DNA of 64,000 nucleotides from Sapria himalayana. Taxonomy: Eukaryota; Streptophyta; Magnoliopsida; Malpighiales; Rafflesiaceae. Shown here piece by piece: positions 34,955 to 46,850 of this stretch; position 1 is the stretch's first letter; each line of letters starts with the position of its first letter. A model generated the notes under the pieces. The model was given only the letters and a program-made list of their open reading frames with translations. It was not told where the DNA came from and searched no databases. The stretch covers positions 252,534 to 316,533 of the forward strand of contig JAREIK010003366.1 in the NCBI GenBank assembly GCA_029783825.1, read 5' to 3'. The translations under genes were made by a program, and so were the position numbers.

Positions 34955-37900
34955 ATGAATTCAGATCATCAGTGGATGTACAAAAGGTTTATGAATAGAA
35001 TTTTGAATCAATATTTTTTGAGTGAGCTTGAAATATTCATCAATTTTGCATGTAGTCAATCGAGATGGATGGATGGAGAAAAAATTAGGCATCCGTGTAA
35101 TAATCGCAAGTGTCAAAATATCCTTTTCCATGATGCAAACTCTATAAGATACCATTTAGCTAAATATGGCTTTGTACCAAATTATTTTGTTTGGATTAAT
35201 CGTGGAGAAAGTACAATGGCTCTAAACATTGACCTAAATGAGGGTACTAAATCATTTGCATATGGTGAAGAAGTAACAAACACATACCATAGAATGGTTA
35301 TTGAAGCTGCTGGTGCTGACTTCAATATCTATTACATGGATGAACCACATTATCTTGAAGCTCAGAAATTTTATGATATGCTTAAAGATATAGATAATGA
35401 GTCGTGGCTTAGTTGTTAAAAACATTCACAATTGTCAATTGTGGCTCGACTTATGAGTATTAAGTCTAGAAAATTATCTCTGAGAAATTATTTGATTAGG
35501 TGACAAAACTGATGGAGATTGTTCCTATTACTAATTTGGTCACTAACAACTTTTAAAACACGAAGAATTTATTATGAGTTATGGGTATACCAATAAAGAA
35601 AATTGATTTTTATTTCAATGAATGTATATTATATTAGGGTGGTGATATTGATTTATATAGCTATAAGTTTTATGATCATCCTCAGTTTAAGAAGCCACCT
35701 CGTGTAGCAGATATGCGACAAAAGATGAAAATTACACTAAGATGAATTATTTTCTATTAATCCATCTATTATAGAGACTATATGCATCAAATTCTATAGA
35801 ACAAGATATGAGGTGAAATTCTGAGCATGAGGTTGAAGAAGGGGTGATGCATCATCCATCAGATTCATTTGCTTGGAAGTATTTTAATCATATACATCAA
35901 GATTTTGCAACTAAAATTTGAAATGTGAGATTGTGTCTCTACACTGATGGATTTCAGCCATTTGGCCAATCTGTACAATAATATTTAATATGGACAGTGA
36001 TAGTGACACATTATAATTTGCCTCCATGGTTGTGTATGAAGGAGTAATATTTGTTTTTGTCAATATTACTTCCAGGGGCAAAAAATCCAAAATACATGCT
36101 GTAAGTTTTTTTTCAGCCTCTTATAGCAGAGTTAAATCATTTGTGGGATGTTGGCATTAATACATATGATATCTCAAAGAAGCAAAAGTTCACTATGTTA
36201 GAGTCCATTATGTGGATGGTGAATTTCCTACATATTCAATGTTGTCTGTATGAGTACTACAGGACAATTCATATGCCCATATTGTATGAAAATGTATGAT
36301 GCATTTACCCTCAAATTTAGTGGTGAACAGTCATGATTTGATAATCATCATAAGTTTCTATCTATGAATCATCCATTCCGCCGAAAGAAAACTGCATTTT
36401 GAAAAAATAAAATAGTGATGAGGTTCCACTAGCAATTCGTTTAGGAGATGATATTATGATAGAGATTTAGAGTTTGGGTCTAAAGAATGTAACTAAAACG
36501 GATGCTACTGGAACTAATGGACCAATATACAAGATATTTGGCGGGAAAAAACATAGTATTTTTTGGGACTTACCCTATTGGAAGTCCAATTTAATTCGTC
36601 ATAACTTGGATGTATTGCATATTGAAAAAAAATATGATTGATAATATTATCAACACTGTATTTATTGTAGACGGAAAAATAAAAGATACTTTAAAATCAA
36701 GACAATAGCTAAATTATTACCGTTGGCATCCTAAATTAAAACTGAATGAGGCAACAAAAAAAATTCCTAAAGCTTGTTACACACTTGATGAGAAGGCAAG
36801 ATAGGTATTGTGTGTATAGGTTAAAAATTTGAAATTTCCTGATTGATATGTATCAAATATGGGTAGATGTGTTGATATAAAAAATCATAAGTTATTTGCA
36901 ATGAAAAGTCATGCCTATCATGTATTTATTCAAAAATTAAATACTAATTGCATTATGTGAATTAGTTCTTCTAAGTGTTTGGAAGGTCCTTATTGAACTT
37001 AGTTTATTCTTCTAACAGCTAACTATAACCACGATCAAAATAGATGACATGGTTAGGCTGGAAAATGACAGACCACTTATTCTTTGTAAGCTTGAAAGGA
37101 TATTCCCATTGAACTTTTTTGACTCAATGAAGCATTTGTCAATCCATTTGGCATATGAAGTAAGGATAGTAGGGCCAGTGCAATACAGGTGGATTTATCC
37201 TTTTGAGAGGTAAATACATATAAGTAGCTATGTTTTTTTATTTCAAACATAAAGTAATATTGTAATTTAATATAATTGAAACCTAACATTATGGTTGTAG
37301 GCATCTACGTTAGTTGAAATTGAATGTTAGAAACAAGGTAAATGTTGAAGGTTCAATTTGCAATGCATATTTAGTAGAAAAAGAATCACCATTTTGTTCT
37401 TATTATTTTGAGGATTATGGCAATACAAAGAATAGATATGTGCCTCGGAATGATGAAGCTCATGTGCTGATAGAAGATGATTTTTTGGACAAGCAATCTA
37501 TTTTCAAGCACCTTGGAAGAGCATTTGGAAGTGCAAAGAAAAGATGTAATACAGTCGAAGAGGTTGCACCATATATTGAGTATGTATAGCCAAAATGTTT
37601 ACAGGTTTAATCATAGTTTAATTTTGTCATTAATAGGAATAATTAAAAATTAATATACTTTTTTCTCACTATTTTTATATTTATGCAGTATTTTTGTCGA
37701 GCAGTTAAAAAATAGGCAAACAATAATCTCCAATAATCAGGTCGATTATATGCTAGAAATATAATTTGCGAATTTGTTCAAAAACTATGTGAGAATTATT
37801 AAGTTTTAATTTTTTGAATTATTTAATTTATTAGTATCTTTTATTTGTTAACATCATTTGTTTAATTTATGCAATAGACCAATGATCCTTTAAATAGAGA

Positions 37901-38609
37901 TTTTAATATTTTTATTTAGAATTTAAGTAAAGGCATGTTTAGATATGTAACAACCTATCCTGAATATTTTGTCAATGGATATAATTTTCACACAATTAGG
38001 CATGGTTCTTCTAAAACAATAATGAATAGTGATGTATCCATTAAAGGCTCAAGTTACAGGGAAGATGAGATTGATTATTAAGGTCAACTCATAGAAGTTA
38101 TTGAGTTGGAGTATCCTGAACTTAAAAATAACAAGATTGTATTATTAAAGTGCGAGTGGTTTGATCCTACGAGAAATGTGGGTACAAAGATTCATTTAGA
38201 TTATAAGCTAATGGATGTTAACCATAAATGCAGGATATAATCGATATGTGTCATTTATTATGAGAGTTCAAGCCACTCAAGTATATCATTATATATATCT
38301 GAGTTTATCTCGTGATAAGAGTGACTGGTGGGTGATTTGCAAAATTAAGACTCTATCAATTTTAATGTACCAACATCTCAACAAAGAAGTACAAACTTAG
38401 CTACTCCACTAATATTCTAAAAAGAAAATATAAATAATATTGAGCATGTGCATGTAGATAAAGATCTAGAAAATTTATGTGATTCAAATGGCGGCCTAAT
38501 AGAAATTGAAGATGATCAATTTCTATCTGAATATGAGTTAGAACTTCCATCAGAATTAGATGGAATGTCAGAAGATCCATTGGAGGATGATAGTGATGTC
38601 GATAATTAA
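34955..38609 (+). pseudogene. CACTA TNP2 transposase, degenerate
   Basis: ATG at 34955 opens a preserved N-terminal transposase-associated domain (PF13963): WMYKRFMN, IRHPCNNRKCQN, YHLAKYGFVPNYFVW. The frame stops at 35419 (LSC*). Further family blocks continue in changing frames: tnp2 core (35640-36950, for example DLYSYKFYDHPQF and PPRVADMRQ), DUF4218 (37078-37210, IFPLNFFDSMKHLSMHLAY, ending before a GT, and resuming near 37302), DUF4216 (38095-38340, LLKCEWFDPTR) and an acidic tail (38505-38609, ELPSELDGMSEDP) ending at TAA. These are the standard domains, in standard order, of the DDE enzyme that cuts CACTA ends. Many stops and frameshifts make it inactive. The DDE residues cannot be assigned with confidence in the decayed core. 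Confidence 0.85.
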
Positions 38610-38696
38610 AATGTTATAATTATATTATAATATTAAAATCAAAGACTTTGCTTGCCACACAAGAGGGTCAAAGTTGAGTATTTAGCATGCTTGAAA
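38610..38696. other. Spacer between TNP2 tail and MITE
   Basis: A short non-coding link carrying the left target duplication GCTTGAAA at 38689-38696. Confidence 0.6.
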
Positions 38697-39204
38697 TAGA
38701 GGTGTAAACTTGCCGGGCAGGCCCGGCCCGAATTTTTTGAGCATGAGCGTGCCGCCGTGCCGGGCCAAGCACGGCACGGTATAGTAACCATGCCGTGCCT
38801 GGCTCGGCATGGTTTAAAATAGCCAGGCCCGGCACGGCCCGCAGGCACGGCGGGTCGTGCCGTGCCTTGCCAAGCCCTCTCGTGCTTGCATGTCCTTACG
38901 GTTCGTGATTCGGGGAAACCACGGGTCGGGTCGGATCATACCCGACCCACGGTCTTTTTTTGCTGGATGGGCCATCGTGGGGTCGGGTTCACCGGACACC
39001 CGGCACGGGACAAACCCGTGCCGGTGTGCCGTGCCGTGGGCCGAACTGTGCCGGGTCAGGCACGGCACGGCATTACACGGCTCGTGCCAAACTTGGGCAT
39101 GGCACAGGCCCAGGCACGGAATTTTTCCATGCCAGGCCGGCCCAGGCACGGCTGAAACGTGTCGTGCCTCGTGCCAGGCCGGCCTGGCCCGGTTGACACC
39201 GCTA
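38697..39204. mobile_element. GC-rich non-autonomous hAT MITE
   Basis: The 508-bp insertion starts TAGAGGTGTAAACTTGCCGG and ends with the inverse TAGCGGTGTCAACCGGGCC. It is flanked by a perfect 8-bp duplication, GCTTGAAA, at 38689-38696 and 39205-39212. It is strikingly GC-rich in an AT-rich region and made of GGCACGGC/GCCGTGCC words arranged in both orientations, so it can fold on itself. No transposase is encoded. Open frames on both strands (for example 38857-39210) come from the absence of AT-rich stop codons and are not genes. Confidence 0.92.
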
Positions 39205-39758
39205 GCTTGAAATTTAGTAAAATTTTATAATTTAAAACATTTATATATTTAGTGGTTGTCCTAATAGTCCATATAAATCCAATATGTGCATGGTTTTATT
39301 AATTTTTAACATTTGTTATTTTTTCACTTAATAAATACATACTCTATGTTGGAGAATTGTTTCGAGATCCCAATTTTAATGAGATTTTCAGAAAGATGCA
39401 TGTGAATAAAGTGGATGGACAGTTTGTTGACAAGTCTCAGATGATTGCCATAAGAATTTGTTATATTAATAAAATTTTATAATACTACAATAAATTATGA
39501 AAGTTGTTCGAAATGCAAAATATTAAATTTATTTTATGTATATCTAGAATAGTAGTTATCTTTATTTTATCACAAGAACTCATGGATGAACGTGTGACAG
39601 TTGCTTCTCAAAAAGTTGAGGCTTCTATATATCTTCAACCAATTGACTATGATCCTATCTATATGGAAACCATAGAATGTCATAAGAAGCAGTGAGTGTT
39701 AAAACAAGAAAAGAAGCTTGAGAATGAATGAGATCTCACATACAAAGTGTTAAAATAG

Positions 39759-40295
39759 CAATGGGCTAAATGTATACAGTGGAATGCTCCGCCGGTTGGC
39801 AAACTTTCACTTAATACAGATGGGAGTTTTAGCAGGGACACTGGAATAGCAGGAGGAGGCGGGGTAATAAGAGATCATACAGGGACAGTACAGAGAGCAT
39901 TTACCAGATCTAGTAGGGCATCCTTGGCTTTAGAATCAGAAATTAGAGCATTAAAATCAGGGTTAGAGATATGTAAGCAGCTAAACTTTAAAAACTTTGA
40001 AGTTCAGGTAGACTCAAAATTACTAGTTAATACGGTAATTAATAAGAAAATATTATTGAGGTATGAAGAGGATCTAGAAGTTATTCTTAATCTTTTGGAA
40101 GAATTGAAGGCCTCAATAATACATATATATAGAGAAGCCAATAATCTAGCGGACTGTCTATCTAAAATAGGCACCACCAGAGGAAATATAAATTATAATG
40201 AGAAATTTATGCCAAATAAACTAAAGGGAATAGCATGTTTAGATAAAATGGGTTTTCCTTATATTAGAACAAATAAACAGACCACGAAGATATGA
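39759..40295 (+). CDS. LINE ORF2 C-terminal RNase H domain (RVT_3 type), fragment
   Basis: Open from just after a TAG (39756) to TGA at 40295, about 178 codons, with no stops. It starts WAKCIQWNAPPVGKLSLNTD. The RNase H catalytic acidic residues are all present: Asp in LNTDGSF, Glu in ALESEIRALK, Asp in VQVDSKLLV and Asp in EANNLADCLSK. This is the plant RVT_3 RNase H found at the C-terminus of L1-type LINE polyproteins, where it degrades RNA in the RNA-DNA hybrid. The reverse transcriptase and endonuclease are lost by 5' truncation, so there is no start codon of its own. A preserved frame suggests that this insertion is younger than the transposon it disrupts. Confidence 0.88.
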   Translation, partial: QWAKCIQWNAPPVGKLSLNTDGSFSRDTGIAGGGGVIRDHTGTVQRAFTRSSRASLALESEIRALKSGLEICKQLNFKNFEVQVDSKLLVNTVINKKILLRYEEDLEVILNLLEELKASIIHIYREANNLADCLSKIGTTRGNINYNEKFMPNKLKGIACLDKMGFPYIRTNKQTTKI

Positions 40296-41030
40296 CATAA
40301 TCTCATCTGTTTGCTGGATTGTGCGGGAATTCATTTGCAGAGAATTTCTGTCTCACAATTAAATGGAATGGAAGGATGGAGATTGAGCCAAATGGATATA
40401 TATGAAGGAGATCCCAATGTAGGATATATTAATTCTGCTTTTTGGCAGAATGGTGCATAGCTATACTGTATGGTTGTTAAAATAATATGTATGTAATTTA
40501 GAATTTCTGCATACTCAAAATATGTGCTAATTCTGCATTTTGGCAGAAGTCGATAACCTCTTCAGAAAGGATGTATTTTGATTTTCTTTGCAGGACAATA
40601 TGTATTCTGTCTTTTCCTTGCAGAATATTAAAGGGGAGAAATCATTAACACTGTGGAGCTTGCTTTATGTTGTATTAGTTTAATCAAGAATAAGGGTAGT
40701 AGTGTATAAAGTTCTGGTAGGCACGGTTGTTGTTTTTTTGTTTTCTCTTTGGTTTTGTTCTAGGATCAACAACGAATACACGAGGAAGGAAGACGGCTGG
40801 AATCTTGTGAAGATTAGAGCCAGATGCACGGGGGAAAGGAGAGATAGAGGTTCGTCCACATGGGCAGCACTAATCTATAGTGGATGCTGCTGTTAAAGAG
40901 CCTCCAGTGAGAATGTTCCTGCTGTCTAAAACTAGCGAAAGAGTCTACATGGATGCTGCTAAAACTGCTTCCATAAATATGCAGTGACAATATCAAATAA
41001 AGAGCCTTCACTGAGTACATATCATGGAAA

Positions 41031-41185
41031 ACTTGTTGCTGCCTGTTGCTGCCAAAGCCTGTTGCTGTCAGGAGAACTCCTGCTGTTGCTGTCTGTTGCT
41101 GTCCGTTGCTGTTAGGATTAGTTGCTGTCTATTGCTGCCAAAGCACATGTAGAGTGCTCCCTGTTGCTGTCAGGAGAACTCCCAC
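41031..41185 (+). repeat. GTTGCTGTC minisatellite in LINE 3' region
   Basis: About ten imperfect copies of GTTGCTGTC or GTTGCTGCC with two longer copies that include AGGAGAACTCC. It lies in the LINE's untranslated 3' part. Confidence 0.75.
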
Positions 41186-42060
41186 TACTGAGATGAATAT
41201 AACCACTGGAGTGGAAAGACTCCCTGCTGTTCAATGTCATATAATAGGGAAGAATCATATAGAGAGCGGTTACTGCTTCAACTAATCCTAAGGAAATGAT
41301 AGTTTCTCTGAATTATTGGCTAGGGTATTGGTCTGTAAATAGTATGTCTTTTAAGTTTTCTGATGTTGTAAAGGTCTTCCTCCGCCTACAAGTGAGGGAT
41401 ATGTTTTCTTTAATAAATGTTAAAAGCCTTAAAAAAAAAAGAAGCAGTGAGTGTATGGCATTGGCTCGAAGGAGTGGCATTTTGTTGTGGTAGTCATGCT
41501 TCTATCATCTGTCACATCAATGGTGGATGAGACGGTAGAACAACTAGTAATAGAAACAAATGAACAATTTTAAGTTATGGAGACTGAAATGAAAGAGATG
41601 GATGAGCAGATATCTCATTTGAAGGAAAAAATGTAGGAAATGAAAAAAGACAAGGACGAGCAGATTAATCATTTGAAGAAAGAAATGCAAGAAATTAAAG
41701 AAATGAAAGATGAGATGAAAGAAATAAATAATGAGATGAAATAAATTAAGAATTTAATGTAACAGTAGATGTCCTATATGGAATCATAGCTAGCGGATTT
41801 AACATGACAGATAGAATTTGAGATCTAGCTTAAAAACCATAGAGGAGAGACTAGCACAAATACACCAACTAATAATGATGATGTTTTTATGTCAGAATTA
41901 TTTCTGAACTATTTTTGATTTTTGTTTATGTGTAGCTAAATAGGATGAGATTTTTTTGAAGGTATCATTTTTCTTTATTTTGGTTTTGTTCTTTGCTTTT
42001 CCGATTAACATAATCACGAATCCTTGCAGGACATCTGATGTGAAACACACAAAAAAATTA

Positions 42061-42930
42061 TGATTCAAAGCCTTTAAATATTGTCATGGTCCTTCCTAAG
42101 GATGGGTCCCATTTTACCGATCTCAGCTGGATCAAAAGGAGGCCAAGCTTCTATTATCTTCATTATTTCTGGAACATTTTATTTTTGCACACACACACTC
42201 TCTCTTTCTAAACATCATTGCTAGCAATCTTTTAGATATCTATTAAAGTAAATGACTATAAACTCAAATTCATGTTTGTTCATGTTTATAATTACATTTT
42301 TTATATATCTGTGAATATGTTTGTATGTACTCGAATATTTTGGGTAGATTTTTAGCCTATTATAGGTATATAAAAGGATTGTCTTGTCCTCCTAATGCTG
42401 GGAATAGCACGTTAGCTTCTAAAGTTGTGAGATGAAGAAAAAAATTCTGGTCTCATGCAAATGCAGGTTTCTTTTTATGGAGTGCATATTATTTTTATGG
42501 ATTGCATATTGAATTGTTCTGCAGTTACGTTGACACTTACAACAAATTGACGGTCCTTGCTTCGAACCAAGAGAGGAACCATATGGAAATAGAAGCTACA
42601 GGGTTGATGGATTAATACAATGAAGCTAGGTAATCAAAATGATTGATGCAAGCACAAGGAGAGGAGAAGATATGTTCTAAGATAGCCGCACGAGAGCATA
42701 AAGCTGTGGGGGGTGGCGGGGCAGAGCCCGGCTCATGGAACTGTGTGGGGTGGCGGGGCAGAGCGTGGCTCATGGCTTGTTTTCCAAGTTTTCTTCTAAG
42801 AGTTTTTAGACATATTTTCATAAATTTAAATAATTTTTGTATTTCTTATTTATGTTGATAGTAATGTTTTGTGCCATTTTTGTGAAGTATAAATGGGATA
42901 ATACTAATTTCTTGTAGTTTTGTGCCATCT
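42061..42930 (+). mobile_element. 3' non-coding part of Element II
   Basis: Matches 480-1020 at the left of the window, with extra sequence at 42340-42470. The GC-rich piece at 42700-42780 contains a direct repeat of GGGGTGGCGGGGCAGAGC about 40 bp apart; the left-hand copy at 1000-1020 retains one. ORFs on both strands at 42612-42858 are not supported as genes. Confidence 0.65.
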
Positions 42931-42939
42931 AAGGTTATG

Positions 42940-43640
42940 TGATTACATATATGTACATATAATACTACAGTATATATATACATATATACTATAGTATTAT
43001 ATGTACATATATACTATAGTATTATATGTAAATATATACTTTAGTATATAAGTTCATATATACTATAGTATATATGTACATATATACTGTAGTAACATAT
43101 ACTCAGTATATAATGTACATATATACTTAGTACATAATGTACATATATACTTAGTATATAATATACATATATACTATAGTATATATACTACAGCATGTAC
43201 TATAGTATCAAAATAGTATCAAAGCATAACGTTTGATAAATGTACATATATACTGAGTATATATACTGTAGAATATACAGTAGCATATATACTACAAAAT
43301 ATACTATAGTATATAAACTAAATTATTTATTGTAGCATGTACTACATATAAACTATAGTCTATATGTACATTTATCAAAAGTTCTATTTTGATACTATTG
43401 TATTTTGTACATACTATAGTATATATATTGTAGTATATACTATTGTATACTATAAGATATACGTACATATATATGTATGTATAATACTATAGTACATACG
43501 TACATATATATGTACATATAATACTACAGTATTATATGTAAATATATACATACATATATATGTGCATATAATACTTTAGTATTCAATGTAACTAGTAAAA
43601 TGCTAGTATATATGTACATATACACTATAGCATTTTATAA
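42940..43640. repeat. Palindromic AT-rich array (TATGTACATATATACTATAG type)
   Basis: Repeats of TGTACATATATACTATAGTA with several perfect palindromes such as TATATGTACATATA. It corresponds, inverted, to 27981-28425. There is no gene. Confidence 0.85.
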
Positions 43641-43989
43641 GTATCAAAATAGAATTTTTATTATTTATTTATTTTGATTTTATTAACTAGGTTAATTTTC
43701 ATATAGATATGGTACAACAATGTTCCCCATAAGAAGCTTATAGAAGTGAAGAAAATTTTCACTAGACATGACGTGTCATGACTAGGATAGCTTTGTCACA
43801 GCAGAATGATGGTGATCGGAGGAGTAGAAGAGATTAAGCAACATCAATTTCATGGATAGATTATACATTATAGACTATTTTTATATATATTGATGAAAAA
43901 GATATAATAAAATTTTGTTATGTTTTTGTTTTAACTATGTAAAATATTGTATCAGAATGATTTATTAACTAATTTTAATTTTTGTTAAT
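43641..43989. other. Non-coding stretch before Element II right end
   Basis: Ordinary AT-rich sequence. I see no ORF or repeat that I can assign. Confidence 0.4.
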
Positions 43990-44221
43990 TATAAATTATC
44001 ATATAAAGTTTCTGTTTTTACATTTTATTCAATTTAGCTAGGGGATTTTTCATAGCTAATATATTTTAGCTAGGAAATTGTTCCTGAGTTAATTTTTAGT
44101 GATGATAACTTTAGCATGGGAAAGGTTTTGTCATTAATCGGTCGTTATTCAACTTTAGTGATGGAAAAATCCCATTTAGCTAGGTAATTTTCCCTAGTTA
44201 TTTGGGATTTTTATTGTAGGT
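43990..44221 (+). repeat. CACTA family 1 right terminal region (decayed)
   Basis: TTTAGCTAGGGGATTTTTC, TAGCTAGGAAA and TAGCTAGGTAATTTTCC motifs end at TTTTTATTGTAGG, a decayed TTTTCTTGTAGTG. Followed directly by CTAT units. Confidence 0.75.
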
Positions 44222-44345
44222 CTATTTTTTATTCTTTTTATCTTTCAATATATCTTTCTATTTATTTGTCTATCTATATATTTATATGTATGCCTATCTA
44301 TCTATCTTTCTATTTTTATATTTTTCTATCTAATTGTCGATATAT
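44222..44345 (+). repeat. Short (CTAT)n array
   Basis: About 120 bp of degraded CTAT units between the Element II end and a hAT-derived block; the block appears to be inserted in a larger array that resumes at 45207. Confidence 0.85.
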
Positions 44346-45206
44346 ATATATATATATATTTCATTAATATTATTCAATTTTTTTGATTTTTGTTAAACAG
44401 AAGGTCGATCCTAGATGAAAGATTTTAGATTTTCGGATTAGAAAGAGAGACTAGAGAGAGAGAAAGTAAACATAAAAACTTAAAATACCCATAAAATAGT
44501 GAGGTAGATCACGTGCAAGGTGCACCACAGTCTAGTTCAAACTTTCAAACCCAAGTTGAGAGTCCCGAAAAGCCGAGCCGAATGATGAAATCCCGACTCC
44601 CGAGAGAGAGAAGAGCAAGAGCTTTGAAAGAATTTTGAGAGTGTGAAAATAAAAGTATATGAATAACATAAATGTTATTGAGAGGTGGGGGGGTTTTATA
44701 GATTAAAGGAATTTTTTTTTTAAAAAAAGTAATTTTTATGTTTTTTTTAATTTTTTATTGAATTTTAGGGGGTAGAATCATGAGGGCCATCAAATTCTAC
44801 CCCCTAGCCGTTGGAGGAAAAATACAATGGCTGATATTCAAATTTTAATTTTTTTAACAGTTGGGGGTGGGGGGGGGGGAATCGGGTTGTGTGGGACTGT
44901 GGGTTGGGTCGTAGTGGAATCAGACCCGTGCCAGTGGATTTTCCCTATCCGAATGGCTCTACACTAGCAATAGGGTGGGGTGCAGGACATGTCCCAAGCT
45001 AGAGGGTCATGCCACGGGCCACCGAATTGTGCCAGGTAAGGGACTGCATGGGGCCTAGTTGGCCTCGGCACGGCATGATTGGTGCTGAGGTCAGGCACGG
45101 CACGGGCCCGGGCACAGAAAATTCCAGTGGTGGGCTGGCCCAGGCATGGTCTAATCATGTCGTGCCTCGTGCAGGGCCTGTACGACCCGGCCAGGTTGAC
45201 ACCTAT
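44346..45206. mobile_element. hAT-derived block with GC-rich end
   Basis: The right end (45050-45206) reads GGCACGGCACGGGCCCGGGC and finishes CCCGGCCAGGTTGACACC, matching the right end of the MITE at 39090-39200. The left part (44346-44870) is unlike the MITE and holds G-rich runs (44690, 44870) and CCGAGCCGAATG-type words. No left terminus is evident, so the block may be one end of a longer, truncated hAT element. Open frames on both strands at 44964-45242 are composition artefacts. Confidence 0.6.
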
Positions 45207-46220
45207 ATATATATCTGTATATTTAAGCATCTATATATCTAAGTATTTATCTATCAATCTAAATGATATCTATCTATTGGACTATTTGTCTATCAACCTA
45301 TCTTTCTATATGATTATTTATCTAGTTGTGTATATATCTATATATTTCTTTATCTATATATCTATCTATATATCTATCTATATGTCTATCTATTTATCTA
45401 TCTATATATCTATGTCTATTTATCTAAATATCTATCATAAATTTATCTATTTATTTGTCTATCTATCTTTCTATTTATCTATCTGTTTGTATGTCTGTCT
45501 ATCAATCTATCTTTCTATCTATGTATTTATCTCTCTATCTATCCATCCATTTATCTATCAATCAATATATGTATCAATTTATATATCTATTTGTCAATTT
45601 GTATATTTCTTTATCCATATATATTTCTATATATCTAGTTGTCTATCTATCTATATATCTATCTATCTATTTATCTTTCTCATAATTATCATTTGTCTAT
45701 CTATATATCTATCTATATATCTATCTATTTTTCTATCTATCTATTTATTTATCTATCATTGTGTCTATCTATCTATCTATCTATCTGTCTGTCTTTCTAT
45801 CTGTCTATTGATTTATCTTTCTATCTCTCTATCTGTGTAAATGCCTATTGGTCTCTTGATCTAAATGCCTATAAGTCTATCTATTTATCTATTTGTGTAT
45901 CTATCTATTTATATATCTATCTGTCAATCTATATATATGTCTATCAATCTACTCTTTATCGAGTTATCTATTTATTTGTCTATCTACATATCTATGTATT
46001 TATCTATTTTTATATCTGTCAATCATTCTATCTGTCTTTCTATCTATCTATCTATCTATCTATATATCTATCTCTATGTTGATATGTCAATCTGTCTATC
46101 TGTCTATCTATCTATCCATCTATCTGGCTATTTGTGTATTAGTCTATCTATTTTTCTATTTATCTATCTATTTATCTATTTATCTATCTATCCATCTATC
46201 TATTTTTCTATTTATCTATC

Positions 46221-46267
<47 letters not shown>

Positions 46268-46522
46268 CTCTCTCTCTATCAATTAATAAATCTATCTATC
46301 TATCTAATTATAGTAATTATCAATCTTTCTATCTAATTATCTATCTGGCTGTCTATCAATCTGTGTATCTATCTATCAATCTATCTATTTTTTTGTATTT
46401 TGTTCTATCTATCTATGTATCTATCTATATATCTCTATCTATCTATATCTCTAACTTTTTATTAATCTCTCCATCTATCTAATTATCTATCTATCTCTCT
46501 ATCTAAGAATCTATCTATATAC

Positions 46523-46554
<32 letters not shown>

Positions 46555-46819
46555 CTATCTATCTATCTATATATCTATCAATCTATTTATATGTGAGTAT
46601 ATATATATATATATATATATATATCTATATCTATCTATCTATTAATCTATTTATTTATAAATTTATCTATCTAGGTAGCTATCAATCTATCTCTCTCTCT
46701 ACATATCTATCTATCTAACAAACTATCTCTCTATCTTTTTACCTTTTTATCTATCAATCAATAAATCAATTTGTCTAACCATCTTTCTATCTATCTATAT
46801 GTCTATCTATCTAGTTATT

Positions 46820-46850
<31 letters not shown>

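Larger units (their letters stand above)
39700..41440 (+). mobile_element. 5'-truncated LINE (L1-type) insertion
   Basis: A 10-base A tail at 41431-41440 is followed by GAAGCAGTGAGTGT, the same 14 bases that precede the insertion (39686-39699). With ambiguous A bases the duplication is up to 16 bp. This is the signature of target-primed reverse transcription. Only the 3' part remains: the RNase H end of ORF2 and about 1.1 kb of untranslated sequence. It interrupts the PTTA pseudogene just before its VYGIGS motif. Confidence 0.93.
39205..42060 (+). pseudogene. PTTA-type CACTA protein, split by LINE
   Basis: Blocks follow the Plant transposase (PTTA, PF03004) family. 39348-39452 reads GELFRDPNFNEIFRKMHVNK and GQFVDKSQMIA. 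After a likely intron, 39572-39694 reads ELMDERVTVASQKVE and ending CHKKQ. A LINE lies at 39700-41440. Then 41454-41490 reads VYGIGSKEWHF, the typical family ending motif, followed by the coiled-coil tail (41570-41760, ISHLKEKM and INHLKKEM). Removing the LINE and one copy of its target duplication joins the pieces in order. Stops at KKQ*, in the tail (KM*EM) and elsewhere make it inactive. In CACTA elements this protein is the accessory product encoded beside TNP2. The earlier N-terminal part is not clear between 39213 and 39340. Confidence 0.75.
33576..44221 (+). mobile_element. Element II: CACTA family 1 with TNP2 and PTTA, left end not seen
   Basis: Contains, in order, an AT-rich array (33576-34180), a CT-rich tract, a TNP2 pseudogene, a PTTA pseudogene split by a LINE, the 3' region shared with 1-1027, a palindromic AT array (42940-43640) and a decayed right end (43990-44221, ending TTTTTATTGTAGG). 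TNP2 then PTTA on the same strand is the normal gene order of plant CACTA elements. The left end is missing. The Element III terminus at 33575 passes straight into the AT array, so Element III probably inserted into Element II and the true left end lies further left or is lost. Confidence 0.65.

Noticed and set aside
38639..39210. Overlapping Ala/Gly/Arg/Pro-rich ORFs on both strands
   Set aside because: They fall entirely within the GC-rich MITE; high GC removes stops from all frames.
40702..41493. Small ORFs at 40702-40896, 41046-41285 and 41296-41493
   Set aside because: They lie in the LINE 3' untranslated part and a GTTGCTGTC minisatellite, with no recognisable domain.
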